From Lachnospiraceae bacterium (GTDB taxonomy: Bacteria; Bacillota; Clostridia; Lachnospirales; Lachnospiraceae), in assembly GCA_017521195.1 (NCBI GenBank), contig JAFXGP010000085.1:1-44680 (forward strand): a stretch of DNA of 44,680 bases, read 5' to 3'. Each line of letters begins with the position of its first letter. Within the stretch, counting starts at the first letter, position 1. The notes below the pieces were generated by a model. It was not told the origin of the DNA. It saw nothing but the letters and a program-made list of their open reading frames with translations, and searched no databases. Below are positions 1-7,687 of the stretch, piece by piece. The translations under genes and the position numbers were made by a program.

Positions 1-140
1 AAACTTCGCTAATGCCTACCCTACATATATTTATCTGTCCCATCTGAAATACGGTGCATTCAGATGGTCTATTAAAGTTACCCTTTTTATAGCTTAATAT
101 TTTTATCAAAAACCTCTTGACTATTTATAGTTTGACACCT
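1..140. other. Non-coding edge region downstream of the DUF5058 gene
   Basis: I see no convincing gene, RNA or strong terminator hairpin in this AT-rich stretch at the window edge. It lies downstream of the minus-strand DUF5058-like gene, so it probably holds that operon's 3' untranslated region. The neighbouring gene on the left is outside the window. Confidence 0.4.
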
Positions 141-899
141 CTACATTACTAACTGAATCAAAACTGCAGCCGCCATAGCAATTAACATACTTGCAGCTAA
201 GCTGAAATTATCCAAAACCTTCATACCTTTTTTCTGGGTAAAGTATTCAAATACCGCCATGCAAAGTCCTGCAATAGCAGCTACAATTAGCGGCATCAAA
301 TCACCATCGTTTGGTGCAAATACTTTCCCGATATAAGAACCTATGTAAGATGCACAAAGCCCAACGAACATGGCTGTAGTGGCATAAGCTCCGAATCCAG
401 GTTTGCTTTCTGTATTTTCGTCCGCTGCTTTCTTTGGTTTTGCCTGCATTTTCCCTAAATATTTTTTCAGGAAGAAAATACAACAGAACACACCGCCTAA
501 AATACCAAATGTCATAACCAATGCAATAGTTACAAAGTGTTCTGTACTTAATAAATCTAATCTAAGTCCCGGAAGACCTAAACTCTGAGCTGCAATTTCC
601 GCAACGTTCAATTCATACTGTAATGCTCCGATTACAGATAAGCGCAACCAGGAAAATGGTACTCCCAAAGTACCGCTTAATGCAATTACTCCCAGTAAAA
701 TACTGATAGATGGTAATAATGTAAAGGTTGCACTGGAAATAATAGTTTTCTTCAATACCTGTTTATCCATCCCGATTTCAATTCCGGCTTTATAACTTTT
801 CACTAAAAAAATTACACACATCAAAGTTACAAACACCAACACGGCAGCTACTAACAGATAGAAAAAACCACTGTTTACATCGCTCAAATAAGTGTTCAT
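141..899 (-). CDS. DUF5058-like integral membrane protein
   Basis: A 252-residue, strongly hydrophobic protein with about six likely membrane segments: residues about 12-33, 55-75, 120-145, 170-190, 200-217 and 230-250. A charged loop near residues 150-168 follows the third or fourth segment. The overall look matches the DUF5058 family of clostridial membrane proteins, whose function is unknown; this is recalled, not searched. It begins 54 bases after coaX on the same strand, with an AAAGGA ribosome site about 9 bases before ATG, so it may be the last gene of the pantothenate/CoA operon. DUF5058 genes are often seen near peptidase and peptide-transport genes, which would also fit the dipeptide epimerase and DUF819 genes a few kilobases away. 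A transport role is only inferred. Confidence 0.6.
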   Translation of the reverse strand: MNTYLSDVNSGFFYLLVAAVLVFVTLMCVIFLVKSYKAGIEIGMDKQVLKKTIISSATFTLLPSISILLGVIALSGTLGVPFSWLRLSVIGALQYELNVAEIAAQSLGLPGLRLDLLSTEHFVTIALVMTFGILGGVFCCIFFLKKYLGKMQAKPKKAADENTESKPGFGAYATTAMFVGLCASYIGSYIGKVFAPNDGDLMPLIVAAIAGLCMAVFEYFTQKKGMKVLDNFSLAASMLIAMAAAVLIQLVM

Positions 900-953
900 T
901 TTTATTTTGTCCTTTCCCTCATTTAAATTGTTTTATTACTTCAATTATTTATC

Positions 954-1718
954 CTACTTGTTTTTTTGATAAATAACCAACAAACCTTTTAATAATAAAT
1001 CTTCATCCAAGATAATATCTTTTTTACATAACGGAACTACTTTTTTTGCCAGACCACCGGTAGCAACTACCGTAGTTTTCTGTCCCAATTCTTCTTCCAT
1101 GCGTTCAATAATACCATCCAGTGCCCCTGCATTACTGTAAAGTACACCACTTTTCATACAATCAATGGTATTTTTTCCAATCACACGTTTAGGAACATCC
1201 AAACTGATTCCGCTTAACTGGGAAGCTCTGGAAGTAAGTGCATCTAATGCCACCCTCATACCCGGCAAAATCATTCCGCCAATATAATTTTTCTTCTCAT
1301 CAATTACGGAAACGGTTGTTGCGGTTCCCATATCAATTACAATAAGCGGCACCGGATATTCCGCAATTCCTGCCACTGCATCCGCCACCAAATCAGCTCC
1401 CAGAGAAGCCGGCTGGTCCATCAAAATATTTAATCCGGTTTTGATTCCCGGTCCCAAGACCATGACATTCTTTTTAATAATCTTTTCTGCTGCCAGCTTT
1501 GCAATATTAGTAATCTGCGGTACTACGGAAGAAATAATTCCTCCTTCAATCGCATCATAATCTATTTCATAAATATCAAGTACTGTTTTGATATCGATGG
1601 CATATTCCAACTCTGTTTTTGTTCTTACAGTAGAAAGTCTTTCGATAAAATAGGTTTTCTTTTTATCAATACATCCGATTACAATATTGGTATTTCCTAT
1701 ATCAATCGCTAAAATCAT
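954..1718 (-). CDS. coaX: Type III pantothenate kinase
   Basis: Phosphorylates pantothenate to 4'-phosphopantothenate, the first committed step of coenzyme A synthesis, in the cytosol. The 254-residue length is normal for CoaX. The N-terminal DIGNTN phosphate loop (residues 6-11), the LGADL segment (106-110), DMGTATT (129-135) and GGMILPG (147-153) are the expected motifs of the ASKHA-fold type III enzyme, which usually needs a monovalent cation and is not feedback-inhibited by CoA. The LGAD motif is followed by Leu where many homologues have Arg; other substrate-site residues look intact. It sits 27 bases after a probable pantothenate ECF transporter gene and two genes after coaBC, so uptake, phosphorylation and the next two CoA steps are encoded together. 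Confidence 0.95.
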   Translation of the reverse strand: MILAIDIGNTNIVIGCIDKKKTYFIERLSTVRTKTELEYAIDIKTVLDIYEIDYDAIEGGIISSVVPQITNIAKLAAEKIIKKNVMVLGPGIKTGLNILMDQPASLGADLVADAVAGIAEYPVPLIVIDMGTATTVSVIDEKKNYIGGMILPGMRVALDALTSRASQLSGISLDVPKRVIGKNTIDCMKSGVLYSNAGALDGIIERMEEELGQKTTVVATGGLAKKVVPLCKKDIILDEDLLLKGLLVIYQKNK

Positions 1719-1745
1719 GCTTTTTATCCACCAAATTCCTTTACT

Positions 1746-2387
1746 TTATTTTCCTGTATTCTTCGCAGAAGAAACATAAATCTTAATCAGAATTTTACCT
1801 AAGGCAATGACTAAGATTGCTGCCGCTATTGCTTCCGGAATCCCCGAAGCTACCACTGTTCCCATAATCAAACCGAACACTGCCGTAACAGCCACTTCTT
1901 TTGCCTGAGCATATTGACTTGCAAAAAGAACATAAATACTACCCATTACAAAAATAGTATTAAACATAGAGCCTAAAAATCCGGTAACTAATAATGCCAC
2001 ATTCTGATTTACTTTCATTTTCTTTAATAAAATCCAAAGCCAACCTGCAGCAATTCCCATAGCCATTCTACATCCTACTGAAACCCAAATTGCTTTTAAC
2101 ACTCCCACCAGACCTGTGGTGCTCAAAAATGGAGAAAAAGCGAATGATAATAATGTAGGTGCCATAGTGTTACTAATCAAAGAACACACACCAAAGGTTG
2201 CTCCTAATATTCCTCCTGCAAAGGGACCAAGTACGATTGCCCCAATAATAACAGGAATATGTACAGTTGTTGCCTTTACTATCGGCAACTGAATCATTCC
2301 CAACGGTGTATTCGCCAGTAAAATCACAATAGCCATCATCAATGCTACTGTTACCGTCCAACGAGTGTCTCTTTTTTCTTTATTCAT
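1746..2387 (-). CDS. panT: ECF transporter S component, probably for pantothenate
   Basis: A 213-residue membrane protein with about six hydrophobic segments starting at residue 12. It shows the typical S-component style: a short charged N-terminus, an alanine/glycine-rich first helix and a conserved HIPVIIGAIVLGP region (residues 43-55). S components bind a vitamin and work with a shared energising module (EcfA, EcfA', EcfT), which is not in this window. Substrate cannot be read from the sequence, but the position between coaX and coaBC makes pantothenate (PanT-like) the best guess. The start is supported by AAAGGAGG placed 8 bases upstream of ATG. Niacin, riboflavin or folate cannot be excluded. 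Confidence 0.75.
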   Translation of the reverse strand: MNKEKRDTRWTVTVALMMAIVILLANTPLGMIQLPIVKATTVHIPVIIGAIVLGPFAGGILGATFGVCSLISNTMAPTLLSFAFSPFLSTTGLVGVLKAIWVSVGCRMAMGIAAGWLWILLKKMKVNQNVALLVTGFLGSMFNTIFVMGSIYVLFASQYAQAKEVAVTAVFGLIMGTVVASGIPEAIAAAILVIALGKILIKIYVSSAKNTGK

Positions 2388-2444
2388 TTTTCATATCCTC
2401 CTTGTTATCGCTCCCTTTAGGGATACAACACATTTTTTGATATC

Positions 2445-3638
2445 TTATGACATCATTTCCTTTATTTTGTCCAGAATGACTCCGGCTGCATCCTCTTTGC
2501 TCATCATATCGAGTGACACTTCCTCATTCTGTGTAATCAGAGTTAAAACATTGGTATCTGTCTTAAATCCTGCCCCTTCAACTTTCAAGTTATTGGCAGC
2601 AATCATGTCCAGATTCTTCTTTTCCAATTTTGCTCTGGAATTACTAATCATATTCTGGGTTTCCATGGAAAATCCGCACAAAAACTGCCCTTCTCTTTTA
2701 TGTTCTCCCAGATATTTTAAAATATCATCTGTCCGTTCCAACTCAATGGACATCTGGTCATCTTTTTTCTTCATTTTTTCATCACTGACAAAGGAAGGTC
2801 TGTAATCGGCTACTGCTGCCGCCTTAATAATAATATCCTGTTGGTCACTGACGGCTGTAACGGCATCAAACATATCCTTTGCAGAAACAATAGACACTAC
2901 TTTTACAAATGGCGGCGGTGCTATGGAAACTTGACCGCTTACCAAGGTAACTTCTGCTCCACGCATAGCCGCTCTTTTTGCCAAAGCATAACCCATTTTC
3001 CCGGAAGAATGGTTGGTAATGAATCTTACCGGATCAATTTTTTCCTGAGTCGGTCCTGCTGTAATCAGAATCTTTTTGCCTTTCAAATCTTTTTCAAAAG
3101 CAATCTCCTGCACTATATACTGTAACAAAGCTTCCGGTTCCGGCATTTTTCCTGCTCCGGTATCGCCACATGCCAAATATCCGCTGGCAGGTATAATAAT
3201 ATGATATCCGTATTTTTCTAATATTTTCAAATTATCCTGCAAAATCGGATTTTCATACATATTTGTATTCATAGCCGGTGAAATGTAAACCGGACATTTA
3301 CATGCCATAACTGTGGTAGTAAGCATATCATCCGCAATACCATGAGCAATTTTTCCAATCACATTGGCACTGGCCGGTGCAAGCATTACCACATCTGCTT
3401 TTTTCGCAATGGAAACATGCTCTACCTGAAACTGGAAATTACGGTCAAAGGTATCTACAAGACATTTATTACCTGTTAACGATTCAAAGGTAATAGGATT
3501 GATAAAGTTAGTTGCGTTTTGTGTCATTAACACATGCACATCTGCATGTAATTTCTTTAATGCACTTGCCAAGTTAGCAATCTTATAGGCCGCAATACTT
3601 CCCGTAATTCCTAAAAGAACTGTTTTATTCTTTAACAT
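2445..3638 (-). CDS. coaBC: Phosphopantothenoylcysteine decarboxylase / phosphopantothenate-cysteine ligase
   Basis: Bifunctional enzyme for steps two and three of CoA synthesis: CTP-dependent joining of phosphopantothenate to cysteine, then FMN-dependent decarboxylation to phosphopantetheine. The N-terminal flavoprotein half has GSIAAYK (13-19), the likely catalytic His in VEHVSIAKKAD (His74), PAMNTNMYENP (121-131) and the active-site Cys in YLACGDTGAGKM (Cys157). The ligase half begins near residue 187 with ITAGPTQEKIDPVRFITN (192-209), followed by SSGKMG. At 397 residues it is full length. It is the first gene of the minus-strand CoA cluster; a GGGAGAA ribosome site precedes ATG and a TATACT box lies about 35-40 bases upstream, though I see no good -35. 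Confidence 0.97.
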   Translation of the reverse strand: MLKNKTVLLGITGSIAAYKIANLASALKKLHADVHVLMTQNATNFINPITFESLTGNKCLVDTFDRNFQFQVEHVSIAKKADVVMLAPASANVIGKIAHGIADDMLTTTVMACKCPVYISPAMNTNMYENPILQDNLKILEKYGYHIIIPASGYLACGDTGAGKMPEPEALLQYIVQEIAFEKDLKGKKILITAGPTQEKIDPVRFITNHSSGKMGYALAKRAAMRGAEVTLVSGQVSIAPPPFVKVVSIVSAKDMFDAVTAVSDQQDIIIKAAAVADYRPSFVSDEKMKKKDDQMSIELERTDDILKYLGEHKREGQFLCGFSMETQNMISNSRAKLEKKNLDMIAANNLKVEGAGFKTDTNVLTLITQNEEVSLDMMSKEDAAGVILDKIKEMMS

Positions 3639-3693
3639 AAGGTTCTCCCTTCTGTTGTTTTTTATTTACTTCAACAATATAGTATATCACATA

Positions 3694-4425
3694 TTAATTC
3701 CTAAGAAAACCTTTTAAATACACTTCCACAGAACGGGACATTTCTTTAGAAAAATCAGAATTATATTTTCTTTCGCAGAATCTCTTCATCCATTCCTCAT
3801 AAGATATGGCAGTTGCCTTATCTTCCCACATTTCCCTACGATCCTCTGCATCCATGGTCCTATAAAAATTCTCATGTACTACATAAGATAATTCCACACG
3901 CTTCGGCTTTTCTCTTTCCTTCTGTTGCTGGGTTGGATAGCCAAATACTAACATAACTGCAGGGAAAGTATATTCCGGTAATTTAAAAATTTCTTTGTGT
4001 ATTTCCGCATTTTCCATAATATCCCCAATATAACAGCTGCCAATGCCAAGACTTTCTGCTGCTACTACCGCATTTTGAGCTGCAATGGCTGTATCTGTCA
4101 CCGCCAGCATCAAATCTCCTACTCCCGGATTTCTTGGTTGTGCTCCGTTATCCTTAAATCCTTCGTACCATTTCTGACAATCTGCCACAAAAACTAATAC
4201 CATATCTGCTTGTGCAATAAACGGCTGGTTATCACAGGTAACTGCTAATCTGTCTTTTAACTTCTGATCTGTAACATCAATGATAGTATATAATTGCTGA
4301 TTACCTGCTGTAGGTGCCTGGGTTGCTACTGTCAAAATCAACTCTTTATCTTCTTTTGAAATAGCTTTTCCTGTAAAAACCCTTACGGATTTTCTATCCA
4401 TCAATTCCTGAATTGTATTATTCAT
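3694..4425 (-). CDS. Nitroreductase family protein
   Basis: FMN-dependent oxidoreductase of the nitroreductase superfamily, 243 residues from the preferred start. The family signature is seen at the N-terminus (MDRKSVRVF, residues 8-16), where Arg and Ser contact FMN phosphate, in APTAGNQQ (about 36-43) and in GIGSCYIGDI (about 127-136). The C-terminal extension after PTQQQKEREKPKR resembles the NfsA/FRP-type group. An ATG 54 bases upstream is in frame, but that start abuts its purine stretch with no spacing; the ATG at 4425 gives the usual N-terminus, although its ribosome site (AAGAGA) is weak. The physiological substrate is unknown. It stands between the CoA cluster and the dipeptide epimerase on the same strand. 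Confidence 0.85.
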   Translation of the reverse strand: MNNTIQELMDRKSVRVFTGKAISKEDKELILTVATQAPTAGNQQLYTIIDVTDQKLKDRLAVTCDNQPFIAQADMVLVFVADCQKWYEGFKDNGAQPRNPGVGDLMLAVTDTAIAAQNAVVAAESLGIGSCYIGDIMENAEIHKEIFKLPEYTFPAVMLVFGYPTQQQKEREKPKRVELSYVVHENFYRTMDAEDRREMWEDKATAISYEEWMKRFCERKYNSDFSKEMSRSVEVYLKGFLRN

Positions 4426-4521
4426 ATTATTTCTCTTACATGCAAATGATGTATAATGCAAAATAACACTATACATCATCCTTTTTTTATCTCTGTTTCT
4501 GTTTACATATTATATATTATT

Positions 4522-5616
4522 TTATAAATATCTGATTTTGCCTGCTTCAATTCCTTTGATACCAAGTCCCGGTTCATCAGAAACCGTAATATCTTTTTCA
4601 TTAAATACGGCACCACCAATAATCGGATCTTCACTGCAAAGAACCGGTCCGTCCAAGTCAATTTTTGTAATAATCTGTTTTGCACATGCAAGATGTACTG
4701 CTGCATTTACACTGATTTTAGCTTCCAGCATACATCCAATCATACATTCCACACCATACACTTCTGCTGCAGATGCAATCTTAAGACCGTTGTAAAGACC
4801 GCCACATTTCATTAACTTAATATTAACCATATCTGCAGCTCTCATCTGCATGATTTTCAATGCATCTTCCGGAGAGAATACACTTTCATCCGCCAGAACA
4901 GGTACATAAGAACGTTCTGTTACATATTTTAATCCTTCAAAGTCGTGACCTTTAACCGGCTGTTCTACAAATTCGATATCCAGCCCCTTTTCCTGCATTC
5001 CGTTTAAGATGCGTACTGCTTCTTTTGGTGTCCATCCCTGATTTGCGTCAATACGGATTAAAGTTTCTTTTGGAACTACCTGACGGATTGCAGATAAACG
5101 TTCAATATCTTTTTCAGATTCTTTTCCAACTTTTACCTTCAGGCAATCATAACCTTTATTAATAGCATAAATAGCATCCTGAGCCATAGTATCAGGATCA
5201 TTTACACTGATGGTAATATCTGTAGTAATTGTTTTTCTGGCTCCCCCCATCATCTTATAAACAGGCACCTTATAAAGCTGTCCGTAAAGATCCCAGAGTG
5301 CCATATCCACAGCCGCTTTCGCACTGGTATTTTTCAAAACACATTTCTGTACATCCATCATCAGGTTTTCAAAATCATCCACGTCTCTGCCAACAATGGT
5401 TTTGGCAATATGATCTCTGATAGCACCGATAATTGCACCTGTAGTATCTCCGGTAATAACACCTGTAGGTGGTGCTTCTCCATATCCTACCGCTCCGCTA
5501 TCTGTATGTATTTCCACTACCACGTCTTCTACACTGTTCACGGTTCTGAGTGCTGTTTTAAAAGGCACCCTGAGCGGCACGGAAATCATTCCTAATTTTA
5601 CATCTGTAATTCTCAT
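4522..5616 (-). CDS. Dipeptide epimerase (enolase superfamily, L-Ala-D/L-Glu type)
   Basis: A 364-residue member of the muconate-lactonising subgroup of the enolase superfamily. From the ATG at 5616, which has GGAGGT 5 bases upstream, the catalytic set falls where B. subtilis L-Ala-D/L-Glu epimerase has it: Lys160 and Lys162 (KVKVG), metal ligands Asp190 (IDANQ), Glu218 (VEQP) and Asp243 (ADES), and Lys267 (NIKLMK). Such enzymes epimerise dipeptides, classically L-Ala-D-Glu from peptidoglycan, allowing their catabolism. An in-frame ATG four codons upstream overlaps the ribosome site and was rejected. The gene is divergent from the DUF819 membrane protein, a common pairing suggesting uptake plus epimerisation. 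Exact dipeptide preference cannot be read off. Confidence 0.92.
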   Translation of the reverse strand: MRITDVKLGMISVPLRVPFKTALRTVNSVEDVVVEIHTDSGAVGYGEAPPTGVITGDTTGAIIGAIRDHIAKTIVGRDVDDFENLMMDVQKCVLKNTSAKAAVDMALWDLYGQLYKVPVYKMMGGARKTITTDITISVNDPDTMAQDAIYAINKGYDCLKVKVGKESEKDIERLSAIRQVVPKETLIRIDANQGWTPKEAVRILNGMQEKGLDIEFVEQPVKGHDFEGLKYVTERSYVPVLADESVFSPEDALKIMQMRAADMVNIKLMKCGGLYNGLKIASAAEVYGVECMIGCMLEAKISVNAAVHLACAKQIITKIDLDGPVLCSEDPIIGGAVFNEKDITVSDEPGLGIKGIEAGKIRYL

Positions 5617-5760
5617 ATTTACCTCCATTTTTTAAAAAACAACAAAGTTTTCTTGCTTAGTATTCCGATTTTTGTTATTATTGTATCATTGTAAACAATA
5701 TCACGCAAGAATGCAAAGAGTATTGATGCAAATATTTACGAAACTGAAAGGAGATCTTAT
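5617..5760. promoter_or_regulatory. Divergent promoter region, epimerase and DUF819 genes
   Basis: On the minus strand a TTGCGT -35 (5703-5708) and a TACAAT -10 (5680-5685) are separated by 17 bases and point at the epimerase gene. On the plus strand AAAGGAGA sits about 6 bases before the DUF819 ATG; a -10-like element occurs in the same central AT-rich part but no clear -35. The shared 144-base region suggests co-regulation. Confidence 0.55.
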
Positions 5761-6924
5761 ATGATCACAAACGGATTTACTTACATTGCAGTTCTCATCT
5801 TTTTAGCTGCAATTCTGGTGTGGTTACAGAAATACACAAAGTCTAAATTCTTTGATTTTGTACCACCAATTGTTTTATTGTACCTGTTAACTATGATTTT
5901 CTGTACATTGGGAGTTTGGGATTTGGCAGAAACCAAACCTGCTTATTCCGCATTAAAGAATAATATCCTTTTTGCCATGATTTTCCTGATGCTCCTTCGT
6001 TGCGACATCCGTAAAATCCTGAAATTAGGCCCTAAGATGTTAGGTGGATTCTTCGCAGCTTCTGTATCCATCGGTATTGGTTTTATCGGTACTTATGCTT
6101 TACTTCACACTCAGTTAGGCGCTGATGCATGGAAAGCACTCGGTGCTCTCTGCGGAAGCTGGATGGGTGGTTCCGGTAACATGATTGCTGTTCAGGCAGC
6201 TTTTGATATCGGAGAAGCTGATATGGCTTATGCATTAGTTGTTGACTCTATCGACTATTCTATCTGGGTAATGTTCTTACTTTGGGCAATTAACCTTGCA
6301 CCAAAATTCAACAAATGGGTAAAAGCTGATACTTCTGCTTTAGATGAAGTTTCTAAACGTCTGGAAGAGGATGCAAAAGCTAACGAAGGACCTATCACAT
6401 TTGTAAACATTATCTTATTATTAGGTATGTCTTTAGTAGTATCTGCATTGGCTCAGAACTTCGGTGCTGCTGCAAGCGGTGCAATGTCCTTCCTTGACAA
6501 ATCCACATGGACTGTATTGTTCGTAACTTTAGCCGGACTTATCGGTGCTGTTACTCCGGTTGGAAAAATGGCCGGAACAACAGAATTATCCAATGTTATG
6601 CTCTACTCCGTAGTTGCATTACTTGCTTCCCGTGCAAGCTTCTTAGAATTAACCGATGCTCCTCTTTGGATCTTAGCAGGCTTCATGATTCTTGCAATCC
6701 ACGGAATCATCCTTGTTATCTTTGCTAAGATTTTCAAATTAGACATGTTCACTTGCGGTGTGGCTTCTCTTGCTAACATCGGCGGTTCCGCTTCTGCTCC
6801 TATTTTAGCAGGTGCTTACAGCGGTGCTTTGGTTCCTGTAGGTGTTCTTATGGCTTTGATGGGTTATGTAATCGGTACCGGCGGCGGTATCATTGTTGCA
6901 AGAATTATGTCTATGTTCGCATAA
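5761..6924 (+). CDS. DUF819 family membrane protein, possible dipeptide-related transporter
   Basis: A 387-residue polytopic membrane protein with roughly ten or eleven hydrophobic segments from residue 7 to the C-terminus, and a charged cytosolic-type loop near residues 182-212. The GSWMGGSGNM motif (about 137-146) in the first half is echoed by NIGGSASAPILAG (about 340-352) in the second, suggesting an inverted-repeat transporter fold. It matches the DUF819 (YjcL-like) family as I recall it; that family has no firmly assigned substrate. Divergent pairing with a dipeptide epimerase suggests it imports muropeptide-derived or other dipeptides, which is inference. A strong terminator follows 30 bases after the stop. 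Confidence 0.8.
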   Translation: MITNGFTYIAVLIFLAAILVWLQKYTKSKFFDFVPPIVLLYLLTMIFCTLGVWDLAETKPAYSALKNNILFAMIFLMLLRCDIRKILKLGPKMLGGFFAASVSIGIGFIGTYALLHTQLGADAWKALGALCGSWMGGSGNMIAVQAAFDIGEADMAYALVVDSIDYSIWVMFLLWAINLAPKFNKWVKADTSALDEVSKRLEEDAKANEGPITFVNIILLLGMSLVVSALAQNFGAAASGAMSFLDKSTWTVLFVTLAGLIGAVTPVGKMAGTTELSNVMLYSVVALLASRASFLELTDAPLWILAGFMILAIHGIILVIFAKIFKLDMFTCGVASLANIGGSASAPILAGAYSGALVPVGVLMALMGYVIGTGGGIIVARIMSMFA

Positions 6925-6954
6925 AAGAATTCAACAAAATTATCTTAAAAATCA

Positions 6955-6987
6955 AGAGCTGTTGCTTATGCAATGGCTCTTTTTTTG
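6955..6987 (+). terminator. Intrinsic terminator after the DUF819 gene
   Basis: An 11-bp stem (AGAGCTGTTGC / GCAATGGCTCT, including two G-U pairs) closes a four-base TTAT loop and is followed by seven T. It sits about 30 bases after the stop codon. Confidence 0.9.
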
Positions 6988-7067
6988 TTGTCTAACCTAA
7001 CAAACCATCGGGTAACCTTGAAAAAAAGCTTAAACAGGTATATAGTAAAACAGAATTAAAATTTGGA

Positions 7068-7073
7068 TATAAT
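7068..7073 (+). promoter_or_regulatory. -10 box for the prolyl-tRNA editing gene
   Basis: A consensus TATAAT lies 24 bases before the ATG, with GGAG between them. No convincing -35 is visible at 17 bases, so this is a tentative promoter. Confidence 0.45.
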
Positions 7074-7097
7074 ATATATTTTTATGGAGACAAACAG

Positions 7098-7649
7098 ATG
7101 GAATTAGTTAAGGGAAGACCTATAGATAATACAAACAGACTACAAAAAGAAATTGATACTTATGATTTTTTGGATTCTTTGGGTATAGAATATGATCGTA
7201 TTGACCATGAAGCCGCTTTCACCATGGAAGTGTGTGAAGAAATCGATAAAGTTCTCGGAGGTAAAACCTGCAAAAACCTTTTTCTTTGTAACCGTCAAAA
7301 AACAAACTTTTACCTTCTCTTGATGCCCGGAGACAAACCCTTTAAAACAAAGGATCTTTCTCAGCAAATTGGAAGTTCCCGATTATCTTTTGCAAACGAA
7401 GATGATATGCAGGAAATTTTAAACCTGACTCCCGGTTCTGTTACCATTCTTGGGCTAATGTATGACAAAGAAAAAAAGGTTAAATTACTGATAGACGAGG
7501 AAGTATTCCTTGATGAATATTTTGGTTGTCATCCATGTATCAACACATCCAGCATCAAGATGAAAACTTCAGATGTCTTCGAAAAAGTACTTCCTGCATT
7601 AGAAGTAGAATATCTGAAAGTATCTTTACCAAGATATGAAAATCTATAA
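7098..7649 (+). CDS. Prolyl-tRNA deacylase, YbaK/ProX type
   Basis: A 183-residue single-domain protein of the YbaK/ProX/INS superfamily, which hydrolyses misacylated tRNA, typically Ala-tRNA(Pro), in trans of prolyl-tRNA synthetase. Seen motifs are the catalytic-lysine segment GGKTCKNLFLCNR (about 54-66), LSFANEDDM (about 95-103), LTPGSVTILGL (about 108-118) and the GCHPCINTSSIKM loop (about 143-155), the GXXP-type motif of ProX proteins. The start has GGAG 10 bases upstream. The following gene begins 38 bases after the stop on the same strand but is functionally unrelated. Closely related domains (YbaK for Cys-tRNA(Pro), PrdX of proline reductase clusters) are alternatives, though no proline reductase genes are nearby. 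Confidence 0.88.
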   Translation: MELVKGRPIDNTNRLQKEIDTYDFLDSLGIEYDRIDHEAAFTMEVCEEIDKVLGGKTCKNLFLCNRQKTNFYLLLMPGDKPFKTKDLSQQIGSSRLSFANEDDMQEILNLTPGSVTILGLMYDKEKKVKLLIDEEVFLDEYFGCHPCINTSSIKMKTSDVFEKVLPALEVEYLKVSLPRYENL

Positions 7650-7687
7650 TTTATTATTTAGAACTTATTGATAAAAGGATATCCCAT

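Noticed and set aside
4426-4479. Upstream start for the nitroreductase gene
   Set aside because: The extra 18 residues are not family-like and the start lacks spacing from any ribosome site.
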